DNA of 64,000 nt from Tamarix chinensis (taxonomy: Eukaryota; Streptophyta; Magnoliopsida; Caryophyllales; Tamaricaceae): contig CM060174.1 of the NCBI GenBank assembly GCA_030549775.1, positions 46,108,707 through 46,172,706 of the forward strand, written 5' to 3'. Position 1 is the first letter of the stretch. Every line of letters begins with the position of its first letter. Shown piece after piece: positions 23,400-34,150 of this stretch. A program made the translations under genes and the position numbers. The notes under the pieces were generated by a model. It saw nothing but the letters and a program-made list of their open reading frames with translations. It had not been told where the DNA came from and ran no database searches.

Positions 23400-25062
23400 C
23401 GACCTACAACTACTCTTTTTATTGTTGGTTGCTCAAAACCTGACAGAGGACCATCCTCAAACTCTTAGGAAAACCCCCTCTCATCAACCATATTGATTGC
23501 CCAACACAGCCAGCGCCTTTCAAACACTCCCCTCCTACTGACTTAATCAACTCATGACTCATCAAGCTCCTTATAAGCCTTACCTGCCCCTCCAAATCAT
23601 GTGACATTGTTGCTACTCTCGTGTCCAGAGAATCTGGGCTTCTCACCTCACTGGCTTCCTTCTCAAGCACCCCTGATGTTATCTTCGATAGTTGTGGCTC
23701 CAACATAAAGCCTATCGTCACCTTCTCTCCTTGATCCAATACTCCTGAAAAACCCATGTCCATTATGAGCTTTTCCTCTCCCCATGTCGTCTGCATGATC
23801 GACTCTTCCTCTTCCCCCTTCTCATTCTTTGTGGAAATCAAAAATTCTATCTACCTTGAGCCATGCTCCTACACGTGACCTTCATTCGAGAAAAGTTCCA
23901 CATCATCCATGCCTGCATGGGAGTCCTATTGAGAAGTTTATTCGTCTTCTTCACCGTACAATAGAATCTCCGACTAACCTTTGTCTCTAGTCTCTTTACA
24001 TGGTTGCCATGGAATGAATCCTTGGCCAATTTCTTAAGCTACCACCAACACTTTTGTCCCTCCTATTTGCACCATAACCTTCTCCTGAATGTCCTCCAAT
24101 CGAGTAGTGTCGAGCAGAATTCTAGTTGCATCCATGGAAAGCCCGAAGTCCCCTTCTTCTTCCCAGCACACTCATCTTCCCTAAGGTTACGCAAGTTTTC
24201 GAATGAACTCTTCCTTCCACACAATCAGGGGAATGCCTCTAATCTCCACCCACGTGCGCCTTATCCTGCATGTATCATCTTTTCTCCATCTCCTCACAAC
24301 CGCAAATTGATTGAACGGCATACTGTTCTCCTCCAAAGCTTTCTGGTATTCCTCATGAGAATCGAAGATGATGAGGAACTTGTACCTCCCCATGTCCTTT
24401 ACTTTACTGGCGAAGCTCCAAGATCTCAAAAGATTAGGTATGATAATGTCTAAAAGGAGCGCCTAATAAGACTCCACGACAACACTTCTCTCCAACCATT
24501 CTAGTGCTTCCTCATCTTCCCTATGCTAGATCGATCTATGCTTCTTCTTTTTCCCATGGTACATATAGGTTTCCCCTTTTGTTACCATGGCATAGGACCT
24601 TGAGTCCCTCATAGCTAGTCTCCACACTCTATGATCTGTCCTTCTATTTGCTCTTCGGCCATTGTCCTAAGGAATCAAACCCGAGCTCTCTTTCTTCCCA
24701 AATTTCGCCATTCTAACATACAACCTAATCCCATGTAGCAACATGCCTTTTGTCTTCCTCACTGCTTCTGTAGATTTCTCCTCCCTTCTATATTGTTAGA
24801 AGCCAAAATGGAGACTAGAAAACTTTCTCTCCTTTCTATTGATGAAGATGTCAATGACCTTCCCTACTACTTCAAATATCTCATGTACTTCACCACTATT
24901 GATCCCTTTAGCTAAGTTATCTACAAAGATAGTGAAAACCTTCATGGTGCCAGTAGATGAGGACACCTTAGCTTGATGCTTCATGAGGATAGCTTCTTTA
25001 GACATATACTTAGGGTGCCTGAAGTTGTGGGTGGTAGAAGTGCTTCCCTTTAGTGACATCAT
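23400..25062 (-). pseudogene. LINE 1 ORF1 (RRM-type nucleic-acid-binding protein)
   Basis: From the ATG at 25062 the frame reads into an RNA-recognition motif: FTIFVDNLAKG (RNP2-like) and EIFEVVGKVIDIFINRKERK, typical of ORF1 in plant L1 elements. After a frameshift, 24429-24187 holds RYKFLIIFDSHEEYQKALEE and RRTWVEIRGIPLIVW, matching the second conserved ORF1 segment. The 23841-23419 part is an acidic, unstructured-looking tail. ORF1 would coat the LINE RNA. Several stops break it. Confidence 0.75.
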
Positions 25063-25065
25063 CCC

Positions 25066-27741
25066 TTTTTATTAACTCTTGCACTTCAACATGAGAAGAA
25101 TAAGATGGAAAGCATCACCAACTTTTCTTTATTTTCAAACACACCATATGAATAATACAAAAGAAAATAAATTTTCCTTTTCCGTTAACATTATACACCC
25201 ACAAGAGCTAACTAATCACTCTTATAGCTTTTGCATTAGCCTTACACTTCATAACCTAAGTTACAATGTCAAAGCTCTAAAAAAAATTAGGCTAGGTAGT
25301 GTAATGTTGAACTGATCTAAAGACAAAAATGAGAAAATGAAAATATGAAAAATGGTAATGTAGGAAATAAGAAAATAAATATTAAAATATACTCCATCCA
25401 TATATAAAAAAATCATTTTAACATTAAATTTTTAAATATAAATTTTAAAAAAAAAAATAAAAACCTACTTTTTATTTCCATTCTAAATGTTTTTCATTAC
25501 ATATCTATCAAATACTTTGTTATTTTTCAATAAATGATGTAACAATAATTTTAAAACTACTTTATAACTTTCTTAAAAAGTATACAAATTGACAAAATAA
25601 ATTTATTTTTGATACAAATAGAGTATAAAATATACATACGTTTTGAGAAATTAAGATATGAAAACAAGATATGAACACCGTTTCTAAGACTAAACACGAT
25701 AGTCAGCAAAATTTCCTGCAAGCACTAATGTAACGTGCGATAGTTGTTACAAGTTACATGAGTGCAAGTCATAACACTGCGTTAAGAGGCCACAAAATTA
25801 CGGCCCTATCAAATTTTATTTGACATTGTCAAGCCTGTCACAGTATTCGGGCATGACTTGTGCTCGGCTTAGCAACGAATCCAAAAGGTCTATTACCCCC
25901 CAAAAAAAAATTCAACCTTTTAGATGATATTATTGCGCTCGATCAGTTTTCAGTATTGTTGGTAGGTTTTTGTACTTAAAAGAGTACTGCACCAGGGAGA
26001 TATAAATTGAGCTACACGCTCTTGCTGATGATTCAATCTGTTACCATACAAATGAAAAATCAATACCCTAACTTTCTATCAGTTTTAGCATATAAAATTT
26101 CCAAAACATAATCCTATTAAAAAATTATGTTGCTATATCGACAAGATATTAAATATCAAATGATATTTGACTAATATTTATCAATTTTTATCCATATTTA
26201 TTAGAGAAAAAATGTTATGCTGTATGACATAAAATATCATTTGCAGCATCTTAATACATTCATTAAGACCTCAATCACAATCGCCATCATGATTTTATTA
26301 CTCGTCTGTTACCTATTAACTGGGTCATCATAAAACATGGTGTAGAAAAGAATTCGAAACCCGGTATTTAAGAAAGCCGCACAAGGCAAATATCAGCTCA
26401 GCTGCTTGCTGATAATTCAATCTGATTAACAAGGCCTACATATGACTTGGTGTATATAAGGCATCAAATTTTCGTCATTATTTGTGCAGACATTAGACCC
26501 TCTCCTTGCGGCCATTAAATCTCCTCAGTTAATCTACTGTACTATGTTTTATACTAATTAAAGCTTTACCGTAAATATCCCCACAAAGCGTAACCAAAAT
26601 GGAATAATTGGGTCAGCCAATGTAGTAGCCACTGCAAAATATCATCGCAGCTACTTTGATCCAGCATGCCTCAAGGCTCGACTGATATGGAAGGAAGAAT
26701 GGGAGATTAAACAAATAAGATGGGTAAAATAAGGACAAAATATGCAAACCAAAAAATCGGTCAATTACTAAACACTTCCCTAGAGTACCCATACAGAAGT
26801 CGTTATTCAGAATAGAAGTAGAGCCGGGACAAAACTGAACCGTAGTTTCAAATATCCAAATGTCACCACTCTTAAGGACCTCAGCAACTACTCTGAAAAA
26901 GACATAACGAAAATCCTACAAGCAAGTATACGTTGACAATTCATCAGTACTCGTCCATGAAGCTGGCAGTTCGCAACAATCCAACTTATTAGGGTTTTTC
27001 CCCCCACTCAAAACCTATTTCGCCACGACACATCCGCCCCATGCATGAAAGCTCGGCAGCGTTATTCCTCAAATAATAAATCAAACTGGCTACCACAAGC
27101 CATCAGAAAAGCAACCAAAGAAACACCTATAAAAGGCCACGAGGATTAGATAAAATACATATTTTGCATATTATTCTGATATAATGATGTCCAGTGAACA
27201 AGATGCGGACTAGCCAATGGAATCGATTGTGACCATCTGCCCCTAATAAAAAATTTATGAAAGAAAGTTGACAAGCAGCATGAAAGACTAGATAAGCAAA
27301 CGATTGGCACCCAATGAATTTAATAACAAAGCTTCAACATCTTTGGATGGCACACAATAATAGCTTCATGACAAACCATGCAGTGATGCATATAAGAAAT
27401 ACATCAAACACTCCAATCTCCAAGTTCACGAACTATCATGCATCAGTGTTGCAGATGACATCACAAAATCGAAGGTACCACCATAACGATTAGCATGAAA
27501 AAGAGCAACTCTAGGCTCCTGCTAACGGATGGTTGCCACAGAAATGTCTGTGTTACAGCTAGACAAAAGTGACAATAATGTAAAAAGAACAGAACAAGTT
27601 GAACATCTTCCTTCTTTTTTTTTTTCTTTTTTTTTTCACGCTTCAGATTATTGTTATTATTTTTTAAAGCCAAGTCCAACCTCCACGAGAACCACAGTAA
27701 TCAGGCTTTCTAGTCATGAAGATTACATAAAAGTGTTGCCA
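25066..27741. other. 2.7-kb stretch without recognised gene or repeat
   Basis: AT-rich with no long frame. I see no LTR, LINE or giant-LTR motifs. 26360-27480 is less AT-rich than the surroundings, with mixed-composition sequence that could be a transcribed non-coding region or an old intron or UTR. The small frames at 25079, 27461 and 27529 have no recognisable domain; the latter two cross a poly-T tract at 27610-27636. Its 27737-27741 end (TGCCA) is one side of the gypsy target duplication. Confidence 0.4.
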
Positions 27742-28076
27742 TGATACAGCTGCTGCCAGGGAGATTGAACCAGAGAGATCAGCAATGGTGCAGAGTAGAA
27801 TAGTTCCCTTCGTTCCAAATGGCTAGAATTGTGTTGAATAGTTAAATGCTGTGTTTAACTACAGAACTTTGTGTTTTCCTGATTTCCATTGTAAGGTATT
27901 ATAGCCTCTTTAGTTGATAATTTCCATGTCCGTCGTTGTATATGGCCATTGCAAGGGATTTTAGGTGGATTGTGAAAAATCAGAATTCTCTCTTCCATAC
28001 TCCTCTCTGTTTCTCTCAATTCTGTTAGTCACCTTCGAATTCTATTCTCGCTCGCTGGAATTTCTGGGTACTATCA
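27742..28076 (+). repeat. 5' LTR of the Ty3/gypsy element
   Basis: 335 bp, starting TGATACAGCTGCTGCCAGG and ending GGGTACTATCA. It aligns along its whole length with the 3' LTR at 32524-32856. The visible differences are a modest number, mainly transitions plus a few small indels. That divergence implies an old insertion, though I did not compute a percentage. Confidence 0.92.
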
Positions 28077-28077
28077 T

Positions 28078-28090
28078 TGGTATTAAAGCC
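28078..28090 (+). other. primer-binding site, tRNA-Met type, mutated
   Basis: TGGTATTAAAGCC, one base after the 5' LTR. It matches the initiator tRNA-Met-type site TGGTATCAGAGCC except for C to T and G to A changes. Confidence 0.8.
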
Positions 28091-28104
28091 ACATCAAACC
28101 TGCC

Positions 28105-28930
28105 ATGGCGGAGAGCACTCAAGCACCAGAGCTTCGTCGACAAATGGATAATCTCCGAACATCCATTGAAGAAATAAAGACATCCTTCCAGAATCAATTG
28201 TGAGAAGCACAACAAGAAACTTCATCTGTACTGCAAACCATTCTCTCACAGATGCAAACTCTCGCAATTCGAAATCCACCTGCCACCAGCTCATCCACTC
28301 TGGAATCCAGATAACCAAACTCCTTTGCCAGAAATCATTCCACCACCACAATTCACCCCACCTGTTCCACTACCTCAAAACCAAAAATGTCCATCAAATT
28401 CCTTGTCGAGTGGAGAGGGTCGACTTCCCAAAGTTTGATGGTCCAATGTCGAAGGATAGATTTACAGAGCAGAACAATTCTTCATCATTGATTAAACACC
28501 AGAGAACAGCAAGGCGCAACTGGCTACCATTCACCTTGAAGGGCTAGCCTTGCAATGGCATCTAAGGGTATATGAAAATCAGAACTCAACCTATGTATCT
28601 CATCGGGCAGGAGTAAGTAGAGACTATTCTCACATGTTTCTGCTCATCTCCTTTTGATGAGAACTATCCGACCTTAAACAAGGATCGAGTTTGGTGGACT
28701 ACCAAAACAGGTCTGATGCCTTAATTACCTGTCTAAACTTGCCTGAAAAATATGTTGTGAGTTGTTGTTTTGGGCTGATTGTAACCCAATGTCCAGCACA
28801 ACGTGAGAATGTTCAAGCCATCCACGCTTAAGGTGGAATATGAATTGGCTAAACTGCAAATGGCTGTAATACAAAGCTAGAGAAACTATCACATACCACT
28901 CTTACTGTCTAACACTAGACCGGATCCAAA
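28105..28930 (+). pseudogene. gag of the Ty3/gypsy element
   Basis: The ATG at 28105 opens a gag-like protein: an N-terminal stretch MAESTQAPELRRQMDNLRTS rich in polar residues, then in other frames the conserved VDFPKFDG segment near 28421, a KAQLATIHLEGLALQW-like core near 28510-28560, and a SLVDYQNRFDAL-like stretch near 28690. In-frame stop TGA sits at codon 33 (28201-28203), consistent with CGA to TGA. Further frameshifts occur. Gag forms the particle that packages the element RNA. Confidence 0.8.
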
Positions 28931-29103
28931 ACCCCCCAAATTATTCCAGTTCTAGCAAGATTCCTACAGGGAGACAATTGAGGCCTCTATCCCAGGAGGA
29001 GATGGATGTCAAGAGAGCTAGGGGGAAGTGCTTCTGGAGAACTGAGAAGTTCACCCCTGTTCATCATTGCGCAGGAGGCAGATCTTCATAATGGATGTTG
29101 TAG

Positions 29104-29439
29104 ATGAGGAAAAGGAAATCTGGGAAGACCATGATAGAAGAAGAGGTGGTGGGGGAGGCAACAATTGATGAGTTTCCTCAAATTTCATTACACGCATTGA
29201 GTGAAATGTCTACTTATCAAACAATCCCTATGACCGGGTATATCAAGAAGAAGGCTATTAATGTGTTGATTGACACAGAAAGTACACACAATTTCCTCAA
29301 CATGAAGACTACAAAACAGGTGGGACGTCACCTTATATCCACCCAACCCATGACTGTTGCTGTAGCAGATGGCAGAGCCCCCCAAAGTTGCTATGTCTGC
29401 AGGGGGTTGGTCTGGAGGAACGCAGGGCATGAATTCTAG
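29104..29439 (+). pseudogene. aspartic protease segment of the Ty3/gypsy element
   Basis: The open frame reads ISLHALSEM then INVLIDTESTHNFLN near 29255-29300, the gypsy protease active-site region (normally LIDSGSTHNF). The catalytic aspartate is kept (29272-29274) but the glycine of the D-S/T-G triad is glutamate (GAA at 29278-29280), a GGA to GAA change that should abolish activity. The frame then runs through TAVADG-type protease sequence to a stop at 29439. Confidence 0.8.
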
Positions 29440-29859
29440 AGTGATGTTATGGTGATAACACTGGGTGTATATGATATGGTATTGGGTGTACAACTGTGAA
29501 GCACCTTGGGATGCATCACCTTGGATTACAACCACCTTAGTGGAATTCTGGGTTAACAATCAGAAGGTGATATTGAGGGGTGCCCAAGGGATCCAATCTA
29601 AAGGGGCCAAGATCAAAGAAATAGAGAAGGCTATGTCTAAGACCACTGCACAGAATAGACCTCAGCTATATGCCCTCCACTTATATGATGGGGGAATTAA
29701 AGAGGGGACAAACATTAAGCTCACAGGAGTCAATAACACAGAGAACAGACAAAAGGAGTTGCACACTATAATTCAGAGGTAAATGACTACCTCCGCCAAG
29801 GACTCATAATCATCAAATTACACTCAAACCAGAGGCTGGACCTATCGACCTGAGACCAT

Positions 29860-30660
29860 ATCGATACTCTTTTGTCCAGAAATATATCATTGAGGCCATG
29901 GTGCAAGAGATGTTGAACGAGGGAATAATACAGCAGAGTACTAGTCCTCACTCTTCACCCATGGTTCTAGTTAAGAAGTATGGAAGTTGGAGACTCTGCA
30001 TTGATTATAGGGAGCTCAACAAACAAACCATGCAGTTATTGAAGAGTTCCTAGAAGAGCTACATGGTGCCAAATATTTTTCCAAAATTAACCTCCATTCA
30101 GGGTACCACCAAATACGCATGCCTCCTACTAATGTCCATAAAACTGCACCCAAAACCATGAAGGGCATTATGAATATTTGGTGATGCCCTTCGAGTTAAC
30201 CAATGCCCCTTCCACTTTCCAATCATTGATGAATGAGGTTTTCCGCCCATATCTGAGGAAGTTTGTCTCGGTGTTCTTTGATAATATAATAATTTATAGT
30301 TCGGATTGGCCATCCCACTTGACCCATCTTGAGTCAACCTTAAAGCTACTCTACAACAATCAGTTGTATGCCAAGGAGAGCATGTGTCTGATTGGGACAA
30401 CTCAAATTGAATATTTACAGCATATTATTTTAGTGCAGGGGGTAACCACAGACCCTGAAAAGATTGAGGCCCTTCAAAATTGGCCACTAACTACAAATCT
30501 TACACAGCTCAAGGGGTTTTTGTGGTTAACTGGCCACTATAGAAGGTTTGTTAGGAATTATGAGACGATCACCCGCCCTTTAACAGTTATGTTGAAGAAG
30601 AATTCTTGGGGATGGACAGTGGCAGCACGGGATGCATTTGAGAAGCTCAAGGTTGCCCTT
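29860..30660 (+). pseudogene. reverse transcriptase of the Ty3/gypsy element
   Basis: RT blocks in order: SPHSSPMVLVKKYGSWRLCI and DYRELNKQT (29945-30025), FSKINLHSGYHQIRMPP near 30080, then after a frameshift MPFELTNAPSTFQSLMNEVF (30184) and YLRKFVSVFFDNIIIYSSDW (30250-30310). The catalytic F-x-D-D box reads F-F-D-N, the second aspartate being AAT at 30283-30285. MPFGLTN reads MPFELTN. Both are G-to-A changes. The connection domain follows (KIEALQNWP, LKGFLWLTGHYRRFVRNYE) up to about 30660. Confidence 0.9.
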
Positions 30661-30689
30661 GACATAGCCCCGTACTTGCACCGCCAGAT

Positions 30690-31060
30690 TTCAGCAAGGA
30701 GTTCATTATTGAGAGCAAAGCATCCATGGGTGGAATGGAGGTTGTCCTCATGCAAGAAGGTCACCCCATAGCCTACACAAGCAAGGCCTTTCCACCAAAA
30801 AACGCCAGCCAACCAATCTATGACAAGGAACTGCTTTCCATTTTATTTGCAGTTGACAAATGGAAGCATTATCTGTGAGGGAGACACTTCAAAATCAAAA
30901 CTGACCATCAACCTCTCAAGTATCTCCTCGATCAGCGGGTAGTCACAGATCATCAACAAATGCGGCTCGCTAAATTGATGGCTTATGATTATGAAATAGT
31001 TTACAAGAAGGGAAAAGATAATGTGGCAACTTATTCACTTTCTAGGATTACTAGGGAGAC
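30690..31060 (+). pseudogene. RNase H domain of the Ty3/gypsy element
   Basis: The plus strand carries GGMEVVLMQEGHPIAYTSKA (30725-30785), YDKELLSILFAVDKWKHYL near 30820-30880 followed by a stop in place of the next residue, then KIKTDHQPLKYLLDQR near 30895 and LMAYDYEIVYKKGKDNV near 30975. This is the gypsy RNase H and tether region, which removes the RNA strand during reverse transcription. A frame shift joins the two halves. Confidence 0.85.
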
Positions 31061-31179
31061 CTATTGGCTTTCCCACTGCCAACACTCCATTCTGATCTTC
31101 TCGCCAAGATCCAACACAGCTAGAGCTTTGATGACAAACTCGGTGAATTGTTACACCGTCTGCAGCAAAACCTTCTAAA

Positions 31180-32080
31180 TGATACCAAGTATAGCTACTC
31201 TCATCAATTGCCCATAAGGAAGGGTAAGTTAATGGTAGGGAATGATCCAGAATTGAAACAACAGTTACTTGAAATATATCAATCTCCTGTAGGAGGACAT
31301 TTGAGAGTATAAGCCACTTATTAGAGGTTAGCTAGGTTGTTTTATTAGAAGGGGTTGAAGAAGGTAGTGAGAGACTACATTAGAAGATGTGATATATGCC
31401 AAAGGAATAAGTATGATACAGCTACTTATCCCGAGAAGCTGCAGCCCTTACACGTCTCTCAAGAAATTTGGATAGACAATAACATGGATTTCATTTAGGG
31501 ATTGCCGAAGTCGTAGGGTAAACATGTCATCATGGTTATCATCGATCAGTTAAGTATGCTCATTTTGTGGCACTTATTCATTCATACACTACCTTCTAGG
31601 TTGCCCAGGAGTTTATTGGTCATGTATCCAAGCTCTACGACCTGCCACAAACTATTACCAGTGATCAAGACCCAATTATCTAAGTAGATTCTGGCAAGAG
31701 ATGTTCAAGCAGCAAGGAGTCAAGCTGTAGTTGTCCATAGTATACCACCTGCAAACAGATGGTCAATCGAAAGTCCTCAATAGAAACCTTGAGTCTTACT
31801 TATGACACGACTGGTGAGGCACTAGCAAATTGGTGCAAGTGGCTTTCCTTAGCCGAGTACTGGTATAACACTACCTACCACTCTGCTACACATACTACAC
31901 CTTTTGAAGTTATTTATGGGCAACCTCCGCCTATACATCAGCCTTACTTTCCAAGTGATTTATTAGTAGAAATGGTGGATCGAGCTCTAACAGCTAGGGA
32001 AAATGCTCTGGTGCTCCTCAAAGCTCATCTTAGGCGGGTGCAGGCGAGAATGGAGAACTAAGCTGATGAGCATAGGAGTG
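31180..32080 (+). pseudogene. integrase of the Ty3/gypsy element
   Basis: HHCC-type sequence is present near 31290-31410 (GGHLRV..., RRCDICQRNK), then the catalytic core: WIDNNMDFI near 31470, VIMVIIDQLS near 31530, ITSDQD near 31658, a LSIVYHLQTDGQSK-like block near 31735. The longest open part, 31759-32061, reads ANWCKWLSLAEYWYNTTYHS and TTPFEVIYGQPPP, the standard core-to-C-terminal segment. Many stops interrupt the upstream half. Integrase inserts the cDNA; this copy is dead. Confidence 0.88.
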
Positions 32081-32189
32081 AGAGAAACTTCGAGATTAGA
32101 TCTATGTCAAGCTGCAACCTTACAGGCAAGTTTCCTAGGCTAATAGAACAATGCACAAGTTAGCTCCCAAATATTATGACCCATATCAA

Positions 32190-32510
32190 GTCTTAGACAA
32201 AGTGGGTTTTGTTGCTTACAAGCTAGAACTTCCTCCCTCAACTTCCGTCCATCCTATTTTACATGTCTCCATGTTGAAGAAGAGTTATACGAGACAAACC
32301 TTCAGTCATTTCCCATCTTCCTAAAATAACAATTTTGATCTCAACTATGTGCCAGTGGCAATCCTTGACTACCAAACGATGAAGGGAGGCAACCAGGCAG
32401 CAACAAGGGTGCTCATGTAATGGTCCAGCAAGGAGGACACCACTTCGGAAAACTATTATGACCTAATCCGACAATTTCATGAGTTCGACCCTTGTGGACA
32501 AGGGTCAACT
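32190..32510 (+). pseudogene. chromodomain-like C terminus of the Ty3/gypsy element
   Basis: After integrase, PSTSVHPILHVSMLKK (32240-32285), then VAILDYQTMKGGNQAATRVL near 32357-32416, and a W-S-K-E-D-T...ENYYDLIRQFHEFDPCGQGS segment ending at about 32512. This order (VHPVFHVSxLK, then a hinge, then ATWE-xxxLxxxFP) is that of chromovirus integrase tails, which direct integration to marked chromatin. The aromatic cage residues are not all visible, so the assignment to a chromodomain is by position and pattern. Confidence 0.6.
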
Positions 32511-32523
32511 GAAAAGGGGGTGT
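32511..32523 (+). other. polypurine tract
   Basis: GAAAAGGGGGTGT directly upstream of the 3' LTR, which begins TGATACAACTGC at 32524. This is the expected plus-strand primer position. Confidence 0.8.
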
Positions 32524-32856
32524 TGATACAACTGCTGCCAGGGAGATAGAACCAAAGAGATCAACAATAGTGCAGAGTAGAGTAGCTTCCTACGATCCAA
32601 ATGGCCAGAATTGTGTTGAATAATTAAACATTGTGTTTATCTACTAAACATTGTGTGTTTTGCTGATTTCCATTATAATGCAATATAGCCTCCTTAGTTG
32701 ATAATTTCCATGTTTGTCATTATATATGGTCATTACAACGGATTTTAGATGGATTATGAAAAACCGGAATTCTCTCTTCCCATACTCCTCTATGTCTCTC
32801 AATTATGTTAGTTACCTTCAAATTATACTCTCTCGCTTGAATTCTGGGTACTATCA
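32524..32856 (+). repeat. 3' LTR of the Ty3/gypsy element
   Basis: 333 bp, starts TGATACAACTGCTGCCAGG and ends GGGTACTATCA. It pairs with 27742-28076. TACCA follows at 32857-32861 as the right target duplication. Confidence 0.92.
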
Positions 32857-33290
32857 TACCAATGACATAAAAGAACCAAACAAGAAAACCATATCCTAGT
32901 GCATCTACATCACACACTTGCAAGAAGGTTCAAAGACTGCAAGATTCAATCTTTTCTTCCAATAGTCAACCAATATTCGTTCAAGATCATGCTTGCATTC
33001 AAGAACCAATCAAGAATAGACTTTTCTTTCAACATTCAATGGCTAGTGAAGACGATATCAAAGCACCAATGGAACTTATGGCACAAGTCATGCAAACCTT
33101 TGATAAAAGATTCAAAGAACATACAGATTGATGAAATGGTTCAAGAAGGCTATGGGAATCAACACATGGAATATTAAGAGGAAAAAGGTGGCCAAACTGC
33201 TAGACCACCCCTAGCTCCAAATCCTCAACAATAAGAAGAGGGCTTTAAAACCTAATCTAGTACAAATGATGGAATCATTGTTTGATTTTG
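32857..33290. other. gap between gypsy 3' LTR and LINE 2
   Basis: It contains a plus-strand frame (32899-33177) and, in another frame, a short MASEDDIKAPMELMAQVMQT-like peptide near 33040-33110 that vaguely resembles the N terminus of a retrotransposon gag. Nothing firm. The LINE 2 3' end should fall in or near this interval but no poly(A)/poly(T) tail is visible. Confidence 0.3.
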
Positions 33291-33303
33291 CAAGCAATGT
33301 AAG

Positions 33304-33625
33304 TTAGTGACAAAGTAAATATCTATACACATAGATCTTAACTTGTACCACTATGCCAGTAATATCTATTTCTTTAGTCTCAAAAATCGCTGCATTACGC
33401 GTGCGCCACACCATGTAGACTATGGCAACAAAAGCAAGTTGCCTCATCTTAGTATAGAGACCCTTATACTCTCGCCTCCTTCTTAAGCTTCTCACAGAAG
33501 TATAGAGAGTGGAGTACCCTCAGGATATGCCTAACCACGCATGAATTTCATCCCAAATTCTTCGAATAGTTGGACATAGGAAGAAGAGATGCTTGTGAGT
33601 CTCAATACCACTACAAAAGGGGCAG
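33304..33625 (-). pseudogene. LINE 2 ORF2 extreme C terminus
   Basis: On the minus strand, the segment after the hAT-like insertion reads CPFCSGIETHKHLFFLCPT and IRRIWDEIHAWLGI, the C..C...H..C zinc-binding motif of the plant LINE zf-RVT domain, then in a continuous frame (33495-33304) LAFVAIVYMVWRTRNAAIFE, the usual WxxRNxxxF ending. It joins in function to 35494-35177; the interruption is the transposon at 33634-35168. Confidence 0.85.
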
Positions 33626-33633
33626 GTTAAGAG
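33626..33633 (+). repeat. left 8-bp target duplication of the hAT-like element
   Basis: GTTAAGAG, identical to 35169-35176. Both lie within LINE 2 sequence, whose coding order resumes across the insertion. Confidence 0.9.
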
Positions 33634-33884
33634 CATGGAATGAAATCGCGGGTCCGATATTGCGTATCGGCCGCAATTTCGCGGAATCGGTGCCTGCCGC
33701 GACGCGAAACAACCGAAACGCGACGGAGGGAGAAATTCACGACGATGTCGCCGATATTTCGGCGCAATATCGGATGTTGGAAAATATCGGCGATATTGTC
33801 CGAAATATCGGTGACCCTACAGTAACTAGCAGTTATTGATGGAAGAAAGGAAAAAACACTAACCCGCAACCCGAAACCGTAGAA

Positions 33885-34150
33885 TCGGGCGGTGAGCGGC
33901 GGACGACAACTGGCGAGCGGCGGACGGCGACTGGCCAGCGGCAGACGACGAGCGGCGAACGGTGACCAATAGCTGTAACCTTGGATTGGAGGTGTGGCCG
34001 TGTGGGAACTCTGGAACTCGAAGCGGAAGTCTGCTAACAAGACGACCGGAAGATTCGAGCTGCTCGAGCACTCGAGGTCGAAGTCGAGCACTCCGGAAGA
34101 GTCGAGCAGCTCGGGTACTCGAGGTCGAACTTCGAAGTCGAGCACTCTGG
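33885..34150 (+). repeat. GC-rich short tandem repeats inside the hAT-like element
   Basis: Units of the GGCGAGCGGCGGACGGCGAC type (33890-33965), then units built on CGAGCACTCGAGGTCGAAGT (34045-34150). Both are compact and CpG-rich. Confidence 0.7.

Larger units (their letters stand above)
19590..25065 (-). mobile_element. LINE (L1-type non-LTR retrotransposon), copy 1, degenerate
   Basis: On the minus strand the order is ORF1 with an RNA-recognition-like domain (about 25062-23400), AP-type endonuclease (23165-22484), reverse transcriptase (about 22200-20700) and a C-terminal zinc-binding RVT tail (about 20250-19600). This is the architecture of plant L1 elements. No polyadenine tail or target-site duplication was recognised, so both ends are approximate. 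The whole element is interrupted by stops and frameshifts and must be inactive. Confidence 0.85.
27742..32856 (+). mobile_element. Ty3/gypsy chromovirus-like LTR retrotransposon, full-length but decayed
   Basis: Both LTRs are present (27742-28076 and 32524-32856), flanked by TGCCA (27737-27741) and TACCA (32857-32861), a 5-bp target duplication differing by one transition. Order inside: primer-binding site, gag, protease, reverse transcriptase, RNase H, integrase, a chromodomain-like tail, polypurine tract. RT before integrase defines Ty3/gypsy. The short LTRs and the terminal chromodomain-like segment point to a chromovirus; Reina or a similar lineage is my guess. All genes carry stops or frameshifts. 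Confidence 0.92.
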
